From contig JAHLKH010000240.1 of the NCBI GenBank assembly GCA_025526915.1, positions 1-34,037 of the forward strand: DNA of 34,037 bases. Reading direction: 5' to 3'. Shown here piece after piece: positions 1 through 9,184 of the stretch. Source of the DNA: Entophlyctis helioformis. Lineage: Eukaryota; Chytridiomycota; Chytridiomycetes; Chytridiales; Chytriomycetaceae. How positions within the stretch are numbered: position 1 is the stretch's first letter; each line of letters begins with the position of its first letter. The notes under the pieces are model-generated. The model saw only the letters and a list, made by a program, of their open reading frames with translations. It ran no database searches and had not been told where the DNA came from. The position numbers and the translations under genes were made by a program.

Positions 1-69
1 CAGCAACCGCCGTTCTCGCAGCCGTCGCCTCTGCCTCATTCGTTCATCAGCTTGGCGCACCAGCTTTGA
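1..69 (+). CDS. Possible C-terminal end of a plus-strand gene (partial)
   Basis: Frame 1 is open from the window edge and ends in TGA at 67-69, giving a 22-residue Pro/Gln/Ser-rich tail that ends in LAHQL. It would converge on the Prp4 gene. The piece is too short to recognise and could be chance; only the upstream sequence can decide. Confidence 0.25.
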   Translation, partial: QQPPFSQPSPLPHSFISLAHQL

Positions 70-343
70 TGTGGCTTGCAACCTTGTTTTACCAACATCG
101 ACGCGCGTCGGTCTGTTCTGTTCTGCCCTGCCCTGTGCCATGCTTGTTTTTAATGCACATCCTTGCCATCCACGTCACTCTCCCATGGCCACCATCCTCT
201 CTAGTTTCCCCACCACACATATCTGCACTACCTGCAACCAACCATCCAAAAAACCAAAACCCCAACATCAACGCCGAATAACACAAAGACTTTCTACCAG
301 AGCAGTCCGGCTTCAGAGATGAGACAGCTGGGGGTTCATTCGC
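70..343. other. Intergenic gap with no gene seen
   Basis: This stretch lies downstream of the Prp4 stop codon. It is pyrimidine-rich with A/C runs near 245-290 and carries short overlapping reading frames that resemble nothing. It probably holds the 3' UTR of Prp4 and of any convergent gene. I see no RNA gene or repeat in it. Confidence 0.5.
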
Positions 344-2814
344 CTATTCGTTGGAATACAGCTTGAACGTGCGGTCATAGAGCGCAGTCGCAATGTACTT
401 GCCATCTGAGCCATCACAGCAACGCGCCAGTCAGCACACGCTCCACCGCCACACGAGCAGCGGCAGTCGACAAGAGCAACATACCTCCAGAGACATCGGC
501 GCACATGACCTTGGACTCTAATCCAGTTAGCGTCTTGATGGGCTTGTAGTCGCCATCCGTCCACATCTTGCACGTGCCGTCGTACGAGCACGAGACAAGG
601 AACGAGCCGTCAAGGGTCTGGCGCCGCATGGCCGATCCCTTGGGCAGCGAGGCGATGCCTGCCGGTCCAGCCGCGCCGGGCTTACCGGCAGCGGGTGCAT
701 CGTCGCCATCGACCGCCATGGCATCGCCACCCGCATCGTCACAGGCGGTCTCGGCCGCTCGAGTCGGAGCCGGCTTTGCATTGCCGTTGGTGGCCGGAGC
801 CAAGGATGCGCTGGTCAACGTTTCAGGCAGCTTCCAGTCATCGGCTGCTGGGTTGTCAAACGCATCTGTGGCTGTCCAGTACCGCACTGTCGTGATAATG
901 TTCTTGTGTGCGGGGATGGTGTACACACATTTGGTGGCACGGACGTCCCAGATGCGGATCGAGTTGTCCTCCGAGCCAGTGGCCATCTGGTAGCCGTTGG
1001 GCGACCAGTCAAGCGAAAGGATGGGCTTGACGTGTCCTTGCAGTACAAGAATGGATCGACCCGTGCGGAGGTCCCAAACGCGTCCGATGGCGTCCATGCC
1101 ACTGTTGGGCAACCGGCCGGTCTGGTCAGACGATAGATGATGAGCCAAGCAACGACAGCAAAAGAACTCACGCTGTGGCGATCAGAGAGCCGTCTGTTTG
1201 GAAGCCGAGAGCAAACACTTCGCGCGAATGGCCTTCTTGCATGAGCAGCTCCTGCTGCGATTCAACGTCCCACAGACGCCATGTTGTGTCGAAACTGGTT
1301 GTGCCAATGTACCTGCCAGACGGATGAAAGGCGACACGGGCAACACGCATCTCGTGGCCGTCGAGCTTGCCAATCGGCGTGTCCCTGTGCGTGCCCGTTG
1401 GAGCGGCTGATCAGTTGTGCGACTACATGCATGGCATGCAATCGCACGGAACTTACTGCTCAAGTGACCACAGATTGACAGTTCCGTCTGCAGCACCGCT
1501 GACCATGTTGACAGCCGCCGTGGAAAGACCGAGCGTCGACTGCGGGTGGAATGCAAGACCACTGACACGCTCCTTGTGACCTGTGACAGTGTATCAGTGG
1601 CGTGTCAACAGGCAAGACACGATCGGCATGCGGTGGCAACGATGATTACCACGCAGAACAGCAACTTGCTGCGAGTCTGGCACGCTCCACAGCTTGATCA
1701 GACCGCTCCATGATGCCGTTGCAAGGATCTTGGAGTTTGGCGTGAAACCACAGAACCCCATCGGCCGCTCATCGCCAAACTGCAGACTGCGCGTCTCGAA
1801 TCCCTGGGTTGCGCACGTCAGTAGGCGTCAGCAGGCGTCAGCCAATGGGTGCTTCACAAGCACACGTTGGTTACTACCGACCTGCAGGCTCGTGTACCAC
1901 TCGTGCTTGGTCTTTTTGCGCTGCGCAAACGGCACATCGATCTCTGCCTTTTGCAAGTCCAGACGCGCCTTGGCCCTGCAGCACGCTGAGCATAAGCGGA
2001 TTGGACAAGACACTGCCGTGATCCAGCACTCGAGGGAGCACACACCGTGGCAGAGAATAGTCGCGAATGTGTCTGCGAGCATCAGCCAGCAGATCAGATC
2101 CGTAGGTAAAGAACTCTTCCTTTTGCTCTTCATCCGCATCCTCGTCGCTCTCGTCCGAATCGACATCAGGCACTTGTAGGTCCTCTCCCCTTTCCAGTTT
2201 GTGCGACATGTACTCTTTGAGGCGATCTCTCCGCTCGCCGTTCTGTCCATCGCCAGCATGGTCAGTCAAAGTGTCGCCGGAAGAAAGCCAGAGGCATGCA
2301 GAGAGAGGCGGAAGGCATGCGTGCACATACGCCTTCGCCAAAGAGCGTCATGGGCAGGCCGTAGTCACGCAGCCGTTGCCGCACTCGGCCGTCGTCGGTT
2401 GGAACAACCATGGTGCGAGCCAGTCGCCGTCTGGCCAGCTCGTCGAGCGCTGCCTGCTGCTCACGCTGTGCCTGGACACCCGAGAACGCTTCTTCCTCTG
2501 TCGTGAGAGATGCCCATGCAGCTCATGGTCAGCACCCACTCTTCACGAGCCCGCCGTTCACCCGCTGGCAAGGCCATGCACGGTCTTGCACACGCCAAGC
2601 GTTGGGGTTGCTGCTCACCAAGGTTGTCAAGCGTCAGCTCCATCTGCTGGAGGGTATCGTTGATGGGCGGCAGCCAGTCAGCACTTGAACAGGACACACG
2701 CAGACGCTGGGCATGTCCACTTGCATCATTGTCTCCGCTGGCTGTGGCCGCAGCCGCACTTGGAGCACCAGCCTCTGCAGCACCGGGTGTTGCCGACCGA
2801 GACCGTTCAGACAT
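344..2814 (-). CDS. PRP4: U4/U6 small nuclear ribonucleoprotein Prp4 (WD40)
   Basis: Spliceosomal protein of the U4/U6.U5 tri-snRNP; in this family the WD40 propeller with the N-terminal SFM/PRP4 domain binds Prp3 and U4/U6 RNA. The start is the ATG at 2812-2814 and the stop TAG at 344-346. Phase-consistent exons include 2814-2619, 2497-2331, 2242-2046, 1975-1882 and 1803-1650, followed by at least three more. The SFM motif reads [19 protein letters not shown] then LFGEG, with [12 protein letters not shown] after an intron, just as in human PRPF4. Seven WD repeats follow, including IKLWSV, VNLWSL, WRLWDV, GRVWDL, IRIWDV and CKMWTD, and the protein ends FKLYSNE. An Ala/Gly/Asp-rich loop of about 60 residues interrupts the sixth repeat, which is unusual. 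The start lies 33 bp downstream of the next gene's stop. Confidence 0.93.
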
Positions 2815-2847
2815 CGTGAATCGCGATTTCGGGCCAAGGTGTGTGTC

Positions 2848-4278
2848 TTATTCCACCACAACATGGACACGCAGTCGCCCTCGATGCCGCAGCATGGCAG
2901 CGACAGCGTCCGTGTCAACCAGAGGACACCCAGCAAGATCAAGGATGCGCAACTCTTGCAGCCGCGTCTCCCAGTCAATGTCATCCAGCAGCTCCGTCTT
3001 GATCCAGCCGCAATGCCGCAGTCCCAACACCTCCAGATACGGCAGATGCGTGACAAGAAGATCAAGAGCAACAGGTCCTTGCGCGTCATCGAAGCATGCC
3101 GAGATGTCAAGGAACCGCAGCAGCGGGGCGGACGTGACAATCAGAGTCGCAGACGGGATGCCAGGCAGTTGTGCCGAATACGACATACATAGCGCATCTA
3201 GGTGCCGATATCCACGAAACAGCGTGCCGCTTTCCTCTCCAGCAGCGCTTGAACTTTGGTGCGCCTGGCCGTCTTCAAGTTGCTCCCAGCTGTCAACAAC
3301 GTCGTTCGCGTCATTGTCCGGTCCATCCTTGGCAGTCTGTCCAAGTCGTGCCGACACATCTGGCGTCAGATCCACGTCCTCAAACAGCCTGTCCGACAGC
3401 CGCAGCTCGGCCATCCTGTCATCCAGTCCAGTGCGCGGCGGGAGCAATACCGCCAGTCCAGCCAAACTCGCATGGCTTCTGACCAGGTGGCACACGCCCA
3501 TGTCCGCGTCGCAAAACAGCGGCATCATGGCGTCCGTCAGCCGCCGTGCATGCGACATCACGAGCTCCTTTATGTGTGGAGGCAGACGCTGGATCGCGTG
3601 CCTCCCTTGGTCAGACTCGGCCAGCCGATGCACGACGCGGCCAACCGCATGTGCGGCAATCTCCATCAGCGACGGGGGCGATCCACTCTCTTCATCATCC
3701 TGCCGTGCTTCGGTGCTCGGGCCTTGGCTTGCATCGTACCTGATGCCACCACGGCGATCGCTGCGATGACTGGTCAACCGATGTGCGATGAGCTGCTGCA
3801 CAGCAACCAAAGCCGCCGTGCTCCGTGCCGTGTTTCGCATCGGCCCACTGCCCGCCACAGCGGATACAGCGACACTTGGCGGCACGGGCAGCGTCGGCGT
3901 CCAGTTCCAGCTGGGCGGAGGTGCAGGCCCTGCATATCTTGGCCGCTGAGATCCAGCAGGACTAGCTGCGGCCGATGCAGCCATGAACGCATCCAGTACA
4001 GCAGCAGAAGACGCCGGCGATGCATGCTGTCCATGGGACTGCGAAGGAGCTGGGAGGGTCCTGCCGCGTCGCATGAGTCGCAGTTGCTGCAGCTGCCGTT
4101 CAAGCCGCCTCTGTTGCCGGTCACGCTCTCGGGCAGCATTGAGCTGCTCCGTGACGCTTTGTGCTGTGCTCACTGATGCGCTTGCAGCGTTGGTCTGGCT
4201 CGAGAGAAAGTGCGTGCCATGCGACTGCTGTCCCTGAAACCGCTGCTGCAGCCGATCGAGCTTGCCCTTCTTGGCCAT
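2848..4278 (-). CDS. Leucine-rich-repeat-like (RNI-type) protein, function unknown
   Basis: An intronless frame of 476 codons. The first true ATG is at 4276-4278 (MAKKGKLDRLQQRF); the in-frame codon further upstream is TTG, so I reject it. The N-terminal half is basic and low in complexity, with a Gln/Arg/Leu-rich helix (RERDRQQRRLERQLQQL) and a GPAPPPSWNW segment. The C-terminal third has leucine-rich-repeat spacing: LRFLDISACFDD, LEVLGLRHCGW and LRILDLAGCPLVD, like AMN1/F-box LRR proteins, but I see no F-box. Function cannot be assigned; substrate recognition or scaffolding is a guess. It sits head to tail with Prp4 (33 bp) and the FYVE gene (128 bp). Confidence 0.7.
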   Translation of the reverse strand: MAKKGKLDRLQQRFQGQQSHGTHFLSSQTNAASASVSTAQSVTEQLNAARERDRQQRRLERQLQQLRLMRRGRTLPAPSQSHGQHASPASSAAVLDAFMAASAAASPAGSQRPRYAGPAPPPSWNWTPTLPVPPSVAVSAVAGSGPMRNTARSTAALVAVQQLIAHRLTSHRSDRRGGIRYDASQGPSTEARQDDEESGSPPSLMEIAAHAVGRVVHRLAESDQGRHAIQRLPPHIKELVMSHARRLTDAMMPLFCDADMGVCHLVRSHASLAGLAVLLPPRTGLDDRMAELRLSDRLFEDVDLTPDVSARLGQTAKDGPDNDANDVVDSWEQLEDGQAHQSSSAAGEESGTLFRGYRHLDALCMSYSAQLPGIPSATLIVTSAPLLRFLDISACFDDAQGPVALDLLVTHLPYLEVLGLRHCGWIKTELLDDIDWETRLQELRILDLAGCPLVDTDAVAAMLRHRGRLRVHVVVE

Positions 4279-4406
4279 GTGCCGCAATGACTGGCCGTCC
4301 AAGTCTTAGAGATGTGTATGCTGGATGCCGGGTAAGGCGGCTGCGTTCATTTACGGAGAGAGATTCAGAAACGATAGGATGACGAGAAGGGGTCGGAAAG
4401 GCCCAA

Positions 4407-6446
4407 TCAGAGCTCCATGGGCACAGGCGCACGGCCAGACAGTTGCGACTCAAAGTCTATCGAGTCTTGAGCCGCGCGCTCATGTGCCTCAACTGCGCAC
4501 ACATCGCACACCTTGGTCTCAACGCCGTCGGGATGATAGGAGCGCGTTGCAATCGACAGCTTGACACGCTTGCTGACATGCGATGCACAAAAGATGTTGC
4601 CGCATCTGTCCAGGAGGGCGGGGGCAGCCGTCAGCCAACAGCACAATCCGCGCAAAAGCATGAGCGAGACCGCTTACCGTCGGCAGTGATGGCGACGGTT
4701 TACAAGTCCAAACTGCTGCCCGCATTCATCCAGGTGGCACTTGACGGCATCCGAGTCTTTGACCCAGTGGTCGACTTCCATGCGATGAATATCCGATCCA
4801 GTCGACACTGCCCGCTTCCAGAACACCTTGAGTGCATGGCGGTACGTCTCGGTCATGCGCGTCTCGAGACGACGCAGCAGCGCATCGCGTTCCTCAATGG
4901 TCGCATCGCGGCTCTTGCCCAGCGCAATCGCACGCGAAATCTGGTCCTGCACACCCGAATACTCGGCACGCATGCGGCTCATGATCTGGTCCGCCTCGGA
5001 GAGCATCATTTGGCGCTTTTGGATCTCCATGGCTTGGTTGCGCATGTTGGCTTCGGCTTCGGCAATAAGCGCAGACTGCTTGCGGCAGACATCGTCCTTG
5101 ATCTCCATGTCTTGCTGGAGCGACGCGCATTGCTGTGTTGTGGCTTGCAGAAGCTGTTCGAGGGCTTTGGAGCGCGAGAGAAGGCTGACAAATGCCTCAC
5201 TGGGTGCTGCAACGACTGCTGGCAACACAGCGGGCTCTGGTGCTGGAACGGCAGGCTCCTGTGGGGGCCACAGTTGCGTGGCAAGGGGCCAGCACAAGCA
5301 ACTCGACCGTCAGTTGGTGTTCTTGGGTCGTTGGCGGAACGCGTTCAAGACTGTGCAACTGACCTTTGATGCCATGGCAGACGCCAACTCGAGCGACGCA
5401 GCCTCGGCCTCTCTCTCAAGCTTTGCAATGGTGGCTTGGGCAGCGACCGTCTTGGCCTGCTCCTCGTCAAACCGGGCCAGCAGCGAGCCATACTCGAGCC
5501 GCATGGTGACGATCTGGTTTGCCAGCATCTGGAACTGTGCCTGTCAGACCAACCGCACGAGATTGGTGTCCAAGTAGATGCATGTGAGTGCTGTGCCATG
5601 CGGATGCATTGATGGGCGTGCGTGGACATACAGACGAAGCAGATGCCTGGAAAGGGACAAGGCCGGCAGCGAGGTACCGGCGAGACGAGAAGCGAGGCGA
5701 GAAGCGAGACGAACAGCGACAGGATGGCGGAGCGTGGATCGCGAAGCAGTGGCACGCGGACATTGGGTCAGTCTGTGCAACAACCGCGAGAGCAGGGCGG
5801 AGAGGGAGATGCAGGCGAGGGCTGGGGCATGGCCGTGTCCAGTGTCCAGCGTCCAGAGGGCTGGGCGGGACAGGGCAGATGGCCGACGCACCATCATTCT
5901 GGCCGTCGCAGCCTCGGCAAGCGACGCCTGCAGCTGGCTCTGCAGCTCGCCGATTTGCTTGTGAAGCGCTGCGGGCTCAGCTGCACCCTGTGACGCAGTG
6001 GTAGCAGCAGCAGCAGCCAAAGGGGAAGCAGCAGCGGCTTCATCGCCAGCAGCGTCGGCAGCGACGGCCGCAGAGGCAGAGGCCGAGACAACCACCGACG
6101 GCGCTGCATGGGCGACGGTGCTGCTGAGCAGCTCGCTCCTGAGCGTCTGCACCAGCTTCTCGAGCAGAGCGTTCTTCCTGAGCGACTGTTCAAGCTGGTG
6201 CTCAACGTCAGATACTGCCACAGTGGCCGGTGATGCAGTTGCGGGCGCTGCAGTTGCGGGCGCTGCTGCCTTGGCAGGCTCTGGTGCGGCTGGCGGCGAG
6301 ACGAGCGTTGCGGGAATGCTGCCAACAGAGACGATGGTGGGTGTCTTGGCGGCCTGCTTGGCTGCGGAGGCTCGCTTCTTCTTTGGGCTGCCCATCATGG
6401 CTTGGTTCGTTGGTTGGTTCGATGGTTGGAGACCGATTCGATTCAT
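4407..6446 (-). CDS. Coiled-coil protein with C-terminal FYVE zinc finger
   Basis: Predicted PI3P-binding endosomal protein. Four exons (6446-5892, 5540-5364, 5258-4678, 4605-4407) join in phase to 503 codons plus stop. If translation starts at the second in-frame ATG pair (6398/6395, MMGSPKKKRAS) the protein is 16-17 residues shorter; that start looks more natural. Order: Lys-rich head, Ala/Pro/Thr-rich linker, long heptad-rich coiled coils (for example EQLLQATTQQCASLQQDM), then the finger. FYVE hallmarks are present: WVKDSD (the WxxD motif), RRHHCRRCG split by the last intron, FCASH and VCDVC. The finger's Cys pairs look complete. It resembles endosomal tethers such as EEA1/Vac1 in layout, but no specific ortholog is recognisable. 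The start is only 40 bp from the primase stop codon. Confidence 0.85.
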
Positions 6447-6486
6447 TCATTCAGGCAGGCAGACAGATCCGCCCGGCAACGGCTCA

Positions 6487-8370
6487 TCAACCGTCAATGG
6501 CCATCTCGCTCGTGCTGGCATTGACTGTGCTGGCCACACCGGCAGCACCGGCAGCATTGCCACCACCGGCCAAATGAGCCACAGATGCAAGGCTCATGTC
6601 AAACCACTGGTTGGGATGCTCGATGGGCTCCACAACCAGATTCTGTGGAGCAGCGGCCGAACCCGCATCGCCACCACTGCCACCATTGGCAGCTTGGTGG
6701 GCGGCAGTCGCTAGTGCATGCACGCGGCCTCTCGACACCTCGTACAGCCGCGTGCACGCCAACTGGTAGTGCCCGTCGCGCGCCAAACGCAGCACATCTT
6801 GTCCCGCACCGTCATCGACCTGCATGCGCGCCATCATGCCGCCGAGCGCGTCGGCAGAAAAGTGCTTGAACGGACACCCGTGGGCATCACCCGCTCCCGG
6901 GCTCATGGACATGATGATCTTGAGACACGAGTACGGCGTGTAGTTTGTGCGCTTGCCCTCCATGCCGTAGTTGTATCGCACGCCATACGCGTAGCCCTTC
7001 TTGCGGTACTCTTCTTCCGTGAGTTTGTGGAAGGCACGCCGCCAGAACAGAAGCGCCTCTTCGACTGGAAGGCCGATGCCCTTGAGGAAGAGCGAAAACT
7101 GGAGGCGTCCGAAATGCTTGAGATGGCCAGCCTGGCGGAGGCTCTGGTGGAGAGTGAGCATGCACGGCGGGAAGTGCATGGCCAGACCGTCGACGTCTTC
7201 GTGTCGGACTGGAGCACCAGGACGCGCCGAGTTTGCACCGTACGAGTCATTGCCCATGTGCTGGCGGCCGAGCGAGTCGAGCACGGGGATGAGACGGTCG
7301 TCTTCGTCGAGACGCGGAAGAGCCTTGGCAGTGGCAATGAGGTTGGCCATGAGGTTGTCGCGGAAAGCATTCACCACCAGAATGGCACGATCGTGCTCTG
7401 GAACGAATGCCGAGCCGCCAATGATGAGCACAGACCGACGCGACACGAGCTCAACAACTTGCTCAAACGGCACTCTGTAGAACACGGTGCCACGCAGCGC
7501 TTCGAGATCAGCCGCGATCTGCTGCTGCTGCGGGCTCAGGCCAGACGACGCCGAGGCAGAGGCAGAACCCGCTGGCGCAATGCCGTACGTGGAACGCACA
7601 TCGGCCAGCAGCTTGGCATACACCTCGTTTCTGACCGACGACGACGCTGCAGACGGCTCGTCGACAACAATGGCCAGGCGCTCCTTGAACATGTCCTCAA
7701 CCGACACGGCAGTAAAGTCAAGACGGGCAAGCTGCACAAAGGCGTCGCGGTCGACCTTGGGCTCGGTGTCAAAGCGGTACTTGAACAGCGCGACCTCCTG
7801 GCGGAGGAACCACTGGCGCAACTCTTCGGTGCGACAGTAAGCGAGCCGCAGAATGAAATGCGAGATGTGGTCTTTGCGACGCTGGGCGTGGAGCACAGCC
7901 GGCCCAAGTGTGTTGATTACAGTGTTATGCTTGACGTCGAGGTACTTGGCCATGACAGGCTCGACGAGCTTGGAAAAGGCATCGTCTTTCGCAGCCCCAA
8001 TACCGGCTGACTGATGCTGCTGGCCGGACTGGGGGTTGCTGGACGATCCGGACTGGGACTGGAGGGGCTTGCCGACACGCAGACGGGCCGTCTCGAAAGC
8101 GCGCAGCACGCGGAGCCGGTCGAGGGCAAACGTCTCAAACTCGAGCAGAGTGACCTCGTCGCCGGGCGGCATGGAGTAGAAGTTGAGCGTGAAGGGATAG
8201 TCTTTGTAGAGCTGCGGGGCATTGCGAGCCAGTTTCTGGAGCGTCTCAGAGGCAGAGGCAGTTGCGGACGAAGCGGACATGGACGAAGCAGATGCAAACG
8301 GCGACAGCGTAGCAGCAGCCGACGAGCCGGCAAGCATCGGTGGAGGAAGGGCAGACCGTTGCTTGAGCAT
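6487..8370 (-). CDS. PRI2: DNA primase large subunit (Pri2/PRIM2)
   Basis: Regulatory subunit of the polymerase alpha-primase complex, carrying the 4Fe-4S cluster needed for RNA primer synthesis. A single uninterrupted frame of 627 codons, somewhat longer than the usual 500-530 because of Ser/Ala/Gln-rich inserts. Family signatures: YPFTLNFYSMPPGDEVTLLE, FALDRLRVLRAFE, and DHISHFILRLAYCRTEELR with WFLRQE. The four cluster cysteines are at about residues 403 (FPPCM), 482 (YSCLK), 499 (HGCPF) and 539 (LACTR). Their spacing of 79/17/40 matches the human 80/17/40. I chose the ATG at 8368-8370 (MLKQRSALPPP) because the in-frame extension to 8955 runs through a His-coding GGT/CCA repeat and the 609-bp duplicated sequence. 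Confidence 0.93.
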   Translation of the reverse strand: MLKQRSALPPPMLAGSSAAATLSPFASASSMSASSATASASETLQKLARNAPQLYKDYPFTLNFYSMPPGDEVTLLEFETFALDRLRVLRAFETARLRVGKPLQSQSGSSSNPQSGQQHQSAGIGAAKDDAFSKLVEPVMAKYLDVKHNTVINTLGPAVLHAQRRKDHISHFILRLAYCRTEELRQWFLRQEVALFKYRFDTEPKVDRDAFVQLARLDFTAVSVEDMFKERLAIVVDEPSAASSSVRNEVYAKLLADVRSTYGIAPAGSASASASSGLSPQQQQIAADLEALRGTVFYRVPFEQVVELVSRRSVLIIGGSAFVPEHDRAILVVNAFRDNLMANLIATAKALPRLDEDDRLIPVLDSLGRQHMGNDSYGANSARPGAPVRHEDVDGLAMHFPPCMLTLHQSLRQAGHLKHFGRLQFSLFLKGIGLPVEEALLFWRRAFHKLTEEEYRKKGYAYGVRYNYGMEGKRTNYTPYSCLKIIMSMSPGAGDAHGCPFKHFSADALGGMMARMQVDDGAGQDVLRLARDGHYQLACTRLYEVSRGRVHALATAAHQAANGGSGGDAGSAAAPQNLVVEPIEHPNQWFDMSLASVAHLAGGGNAAGAAGVASTVNASTSEMAIDG

Positions 8371-8397
8371 GCTGGCTTGTTGCGTGTGTGTGGTCTG

Positions 8398-8445
8398 CGG
8401 TGTGCGGTGGTGCTGGTGGTGGTGCTGGTGCTGGTGGTGGCGATG
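8398..8445. repeat. GGT/GCT-rich simple repeat upstream of PRI2
   Basis: An imperfect trinucleotide run of ggtggtgctggt type lies just 5' of the PRI2 start codon, in its probable promoter or 5' UTR. Read on the minus strand it is CCA-rich. It explains the misleading His-rich open frame upstream of the primase ATG. Confidence 0.7.
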
Positions 8446-8562
8446 TGCACTGGTGCCTTGGGCTGCGTGGTGGTGTCGGCTGCAGTCGCTCGCCCGTATG
8501 TCCGACCGTTCGCACAAACGCAGATCGGACATCTCATGGCACAAGACAGACTTGTCACGTGA

Positions 8563-9171
8563 CTGCCGACCCTCGCAGGCACGCTGCTGCCTGGCCGATC
8601 GCTGCGTCCTCCAAAGCAAGCAGCCGGCCGAAGCAGCAGTGGGCCAACGCCTGCCTGGCTGCCCCACCAGCAGGCAGACAGCAAGCAATCTGCAAGTCTG
8701 CCACTCACGTCTGCTCTGACCCAAAACACGACAAGTGGTTGGCACAAGACGCGCATTCGCCCTCTGGCCCTTTGTCCCTCGGACCCGCGAGTGCCACCAT
8801 CGGGCTGCCAGAGCAAACAGACATCTCCTGCACCAACTGGCTCGCTTTCGTCTATCTGTCTGTCCAGCAATACGGCAGATCTCTTGGCTGGTGAGGCTGC
8901 CAGTCCTTCCCCTCTCGCTGTAACTGCCCAAAGCAGGCTGCAGTCCACAGCGCAATGCGGTTTGGTTTGCTGCTGCACTTGGCCTGCACCTGCTGCATCC
9001 ATGGCTTGATGGCTTGAAGTGGGCTGCAGACAGAGTGTGTGGCTGTAAGAGGCTGTATTAGCGATGCTCGTGCACAACAGCGTGTGAAGAGCACTGGTGC
9101 ACGCAATCCTCATCAGCCGCGTGCGGCTTTGTGGTGTGCAACTTGAACGCCATGCCGTAGAAGGTCATTTT
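8563..9171. repeat. 609-bp intergenic duplicated segment, copy 1
   Basis: Aligns without gaps to 13414-14022 at a constant offset of 4851 bp, same orientation, with only a few substitutions (g/a in the cagtggNccaacg stretch, g/a near 9096, a/g at 9060). It fills the gap between the MYND gene stop (9185, 14 bp away) and the PRI2 upstream region. Neither end shows terminal inverted repeats or an obvious target duplication. A minus-strand frame is open through the whole segment in both copies, but it resembles no family. Confidence 0.92.
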
Positions 9172-9184
9172 AAGCAACAACTTG

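Noticed and set aside
4279..4302. Upstream start for the LRR-like protein (MDGQSLRH)
   Set aside because: The first codon there is TTG, not ATG; a eukaryotic gene should start at the ATG at 4278.
8371..8955. N-terminal extension of the primase large subunit
   Set aside because: The extension is coded by the CCA repeat and the duplicated intergenic block, has no similarity to primase, and the ATG at 8370 precedes the conserved region at a normal distance.
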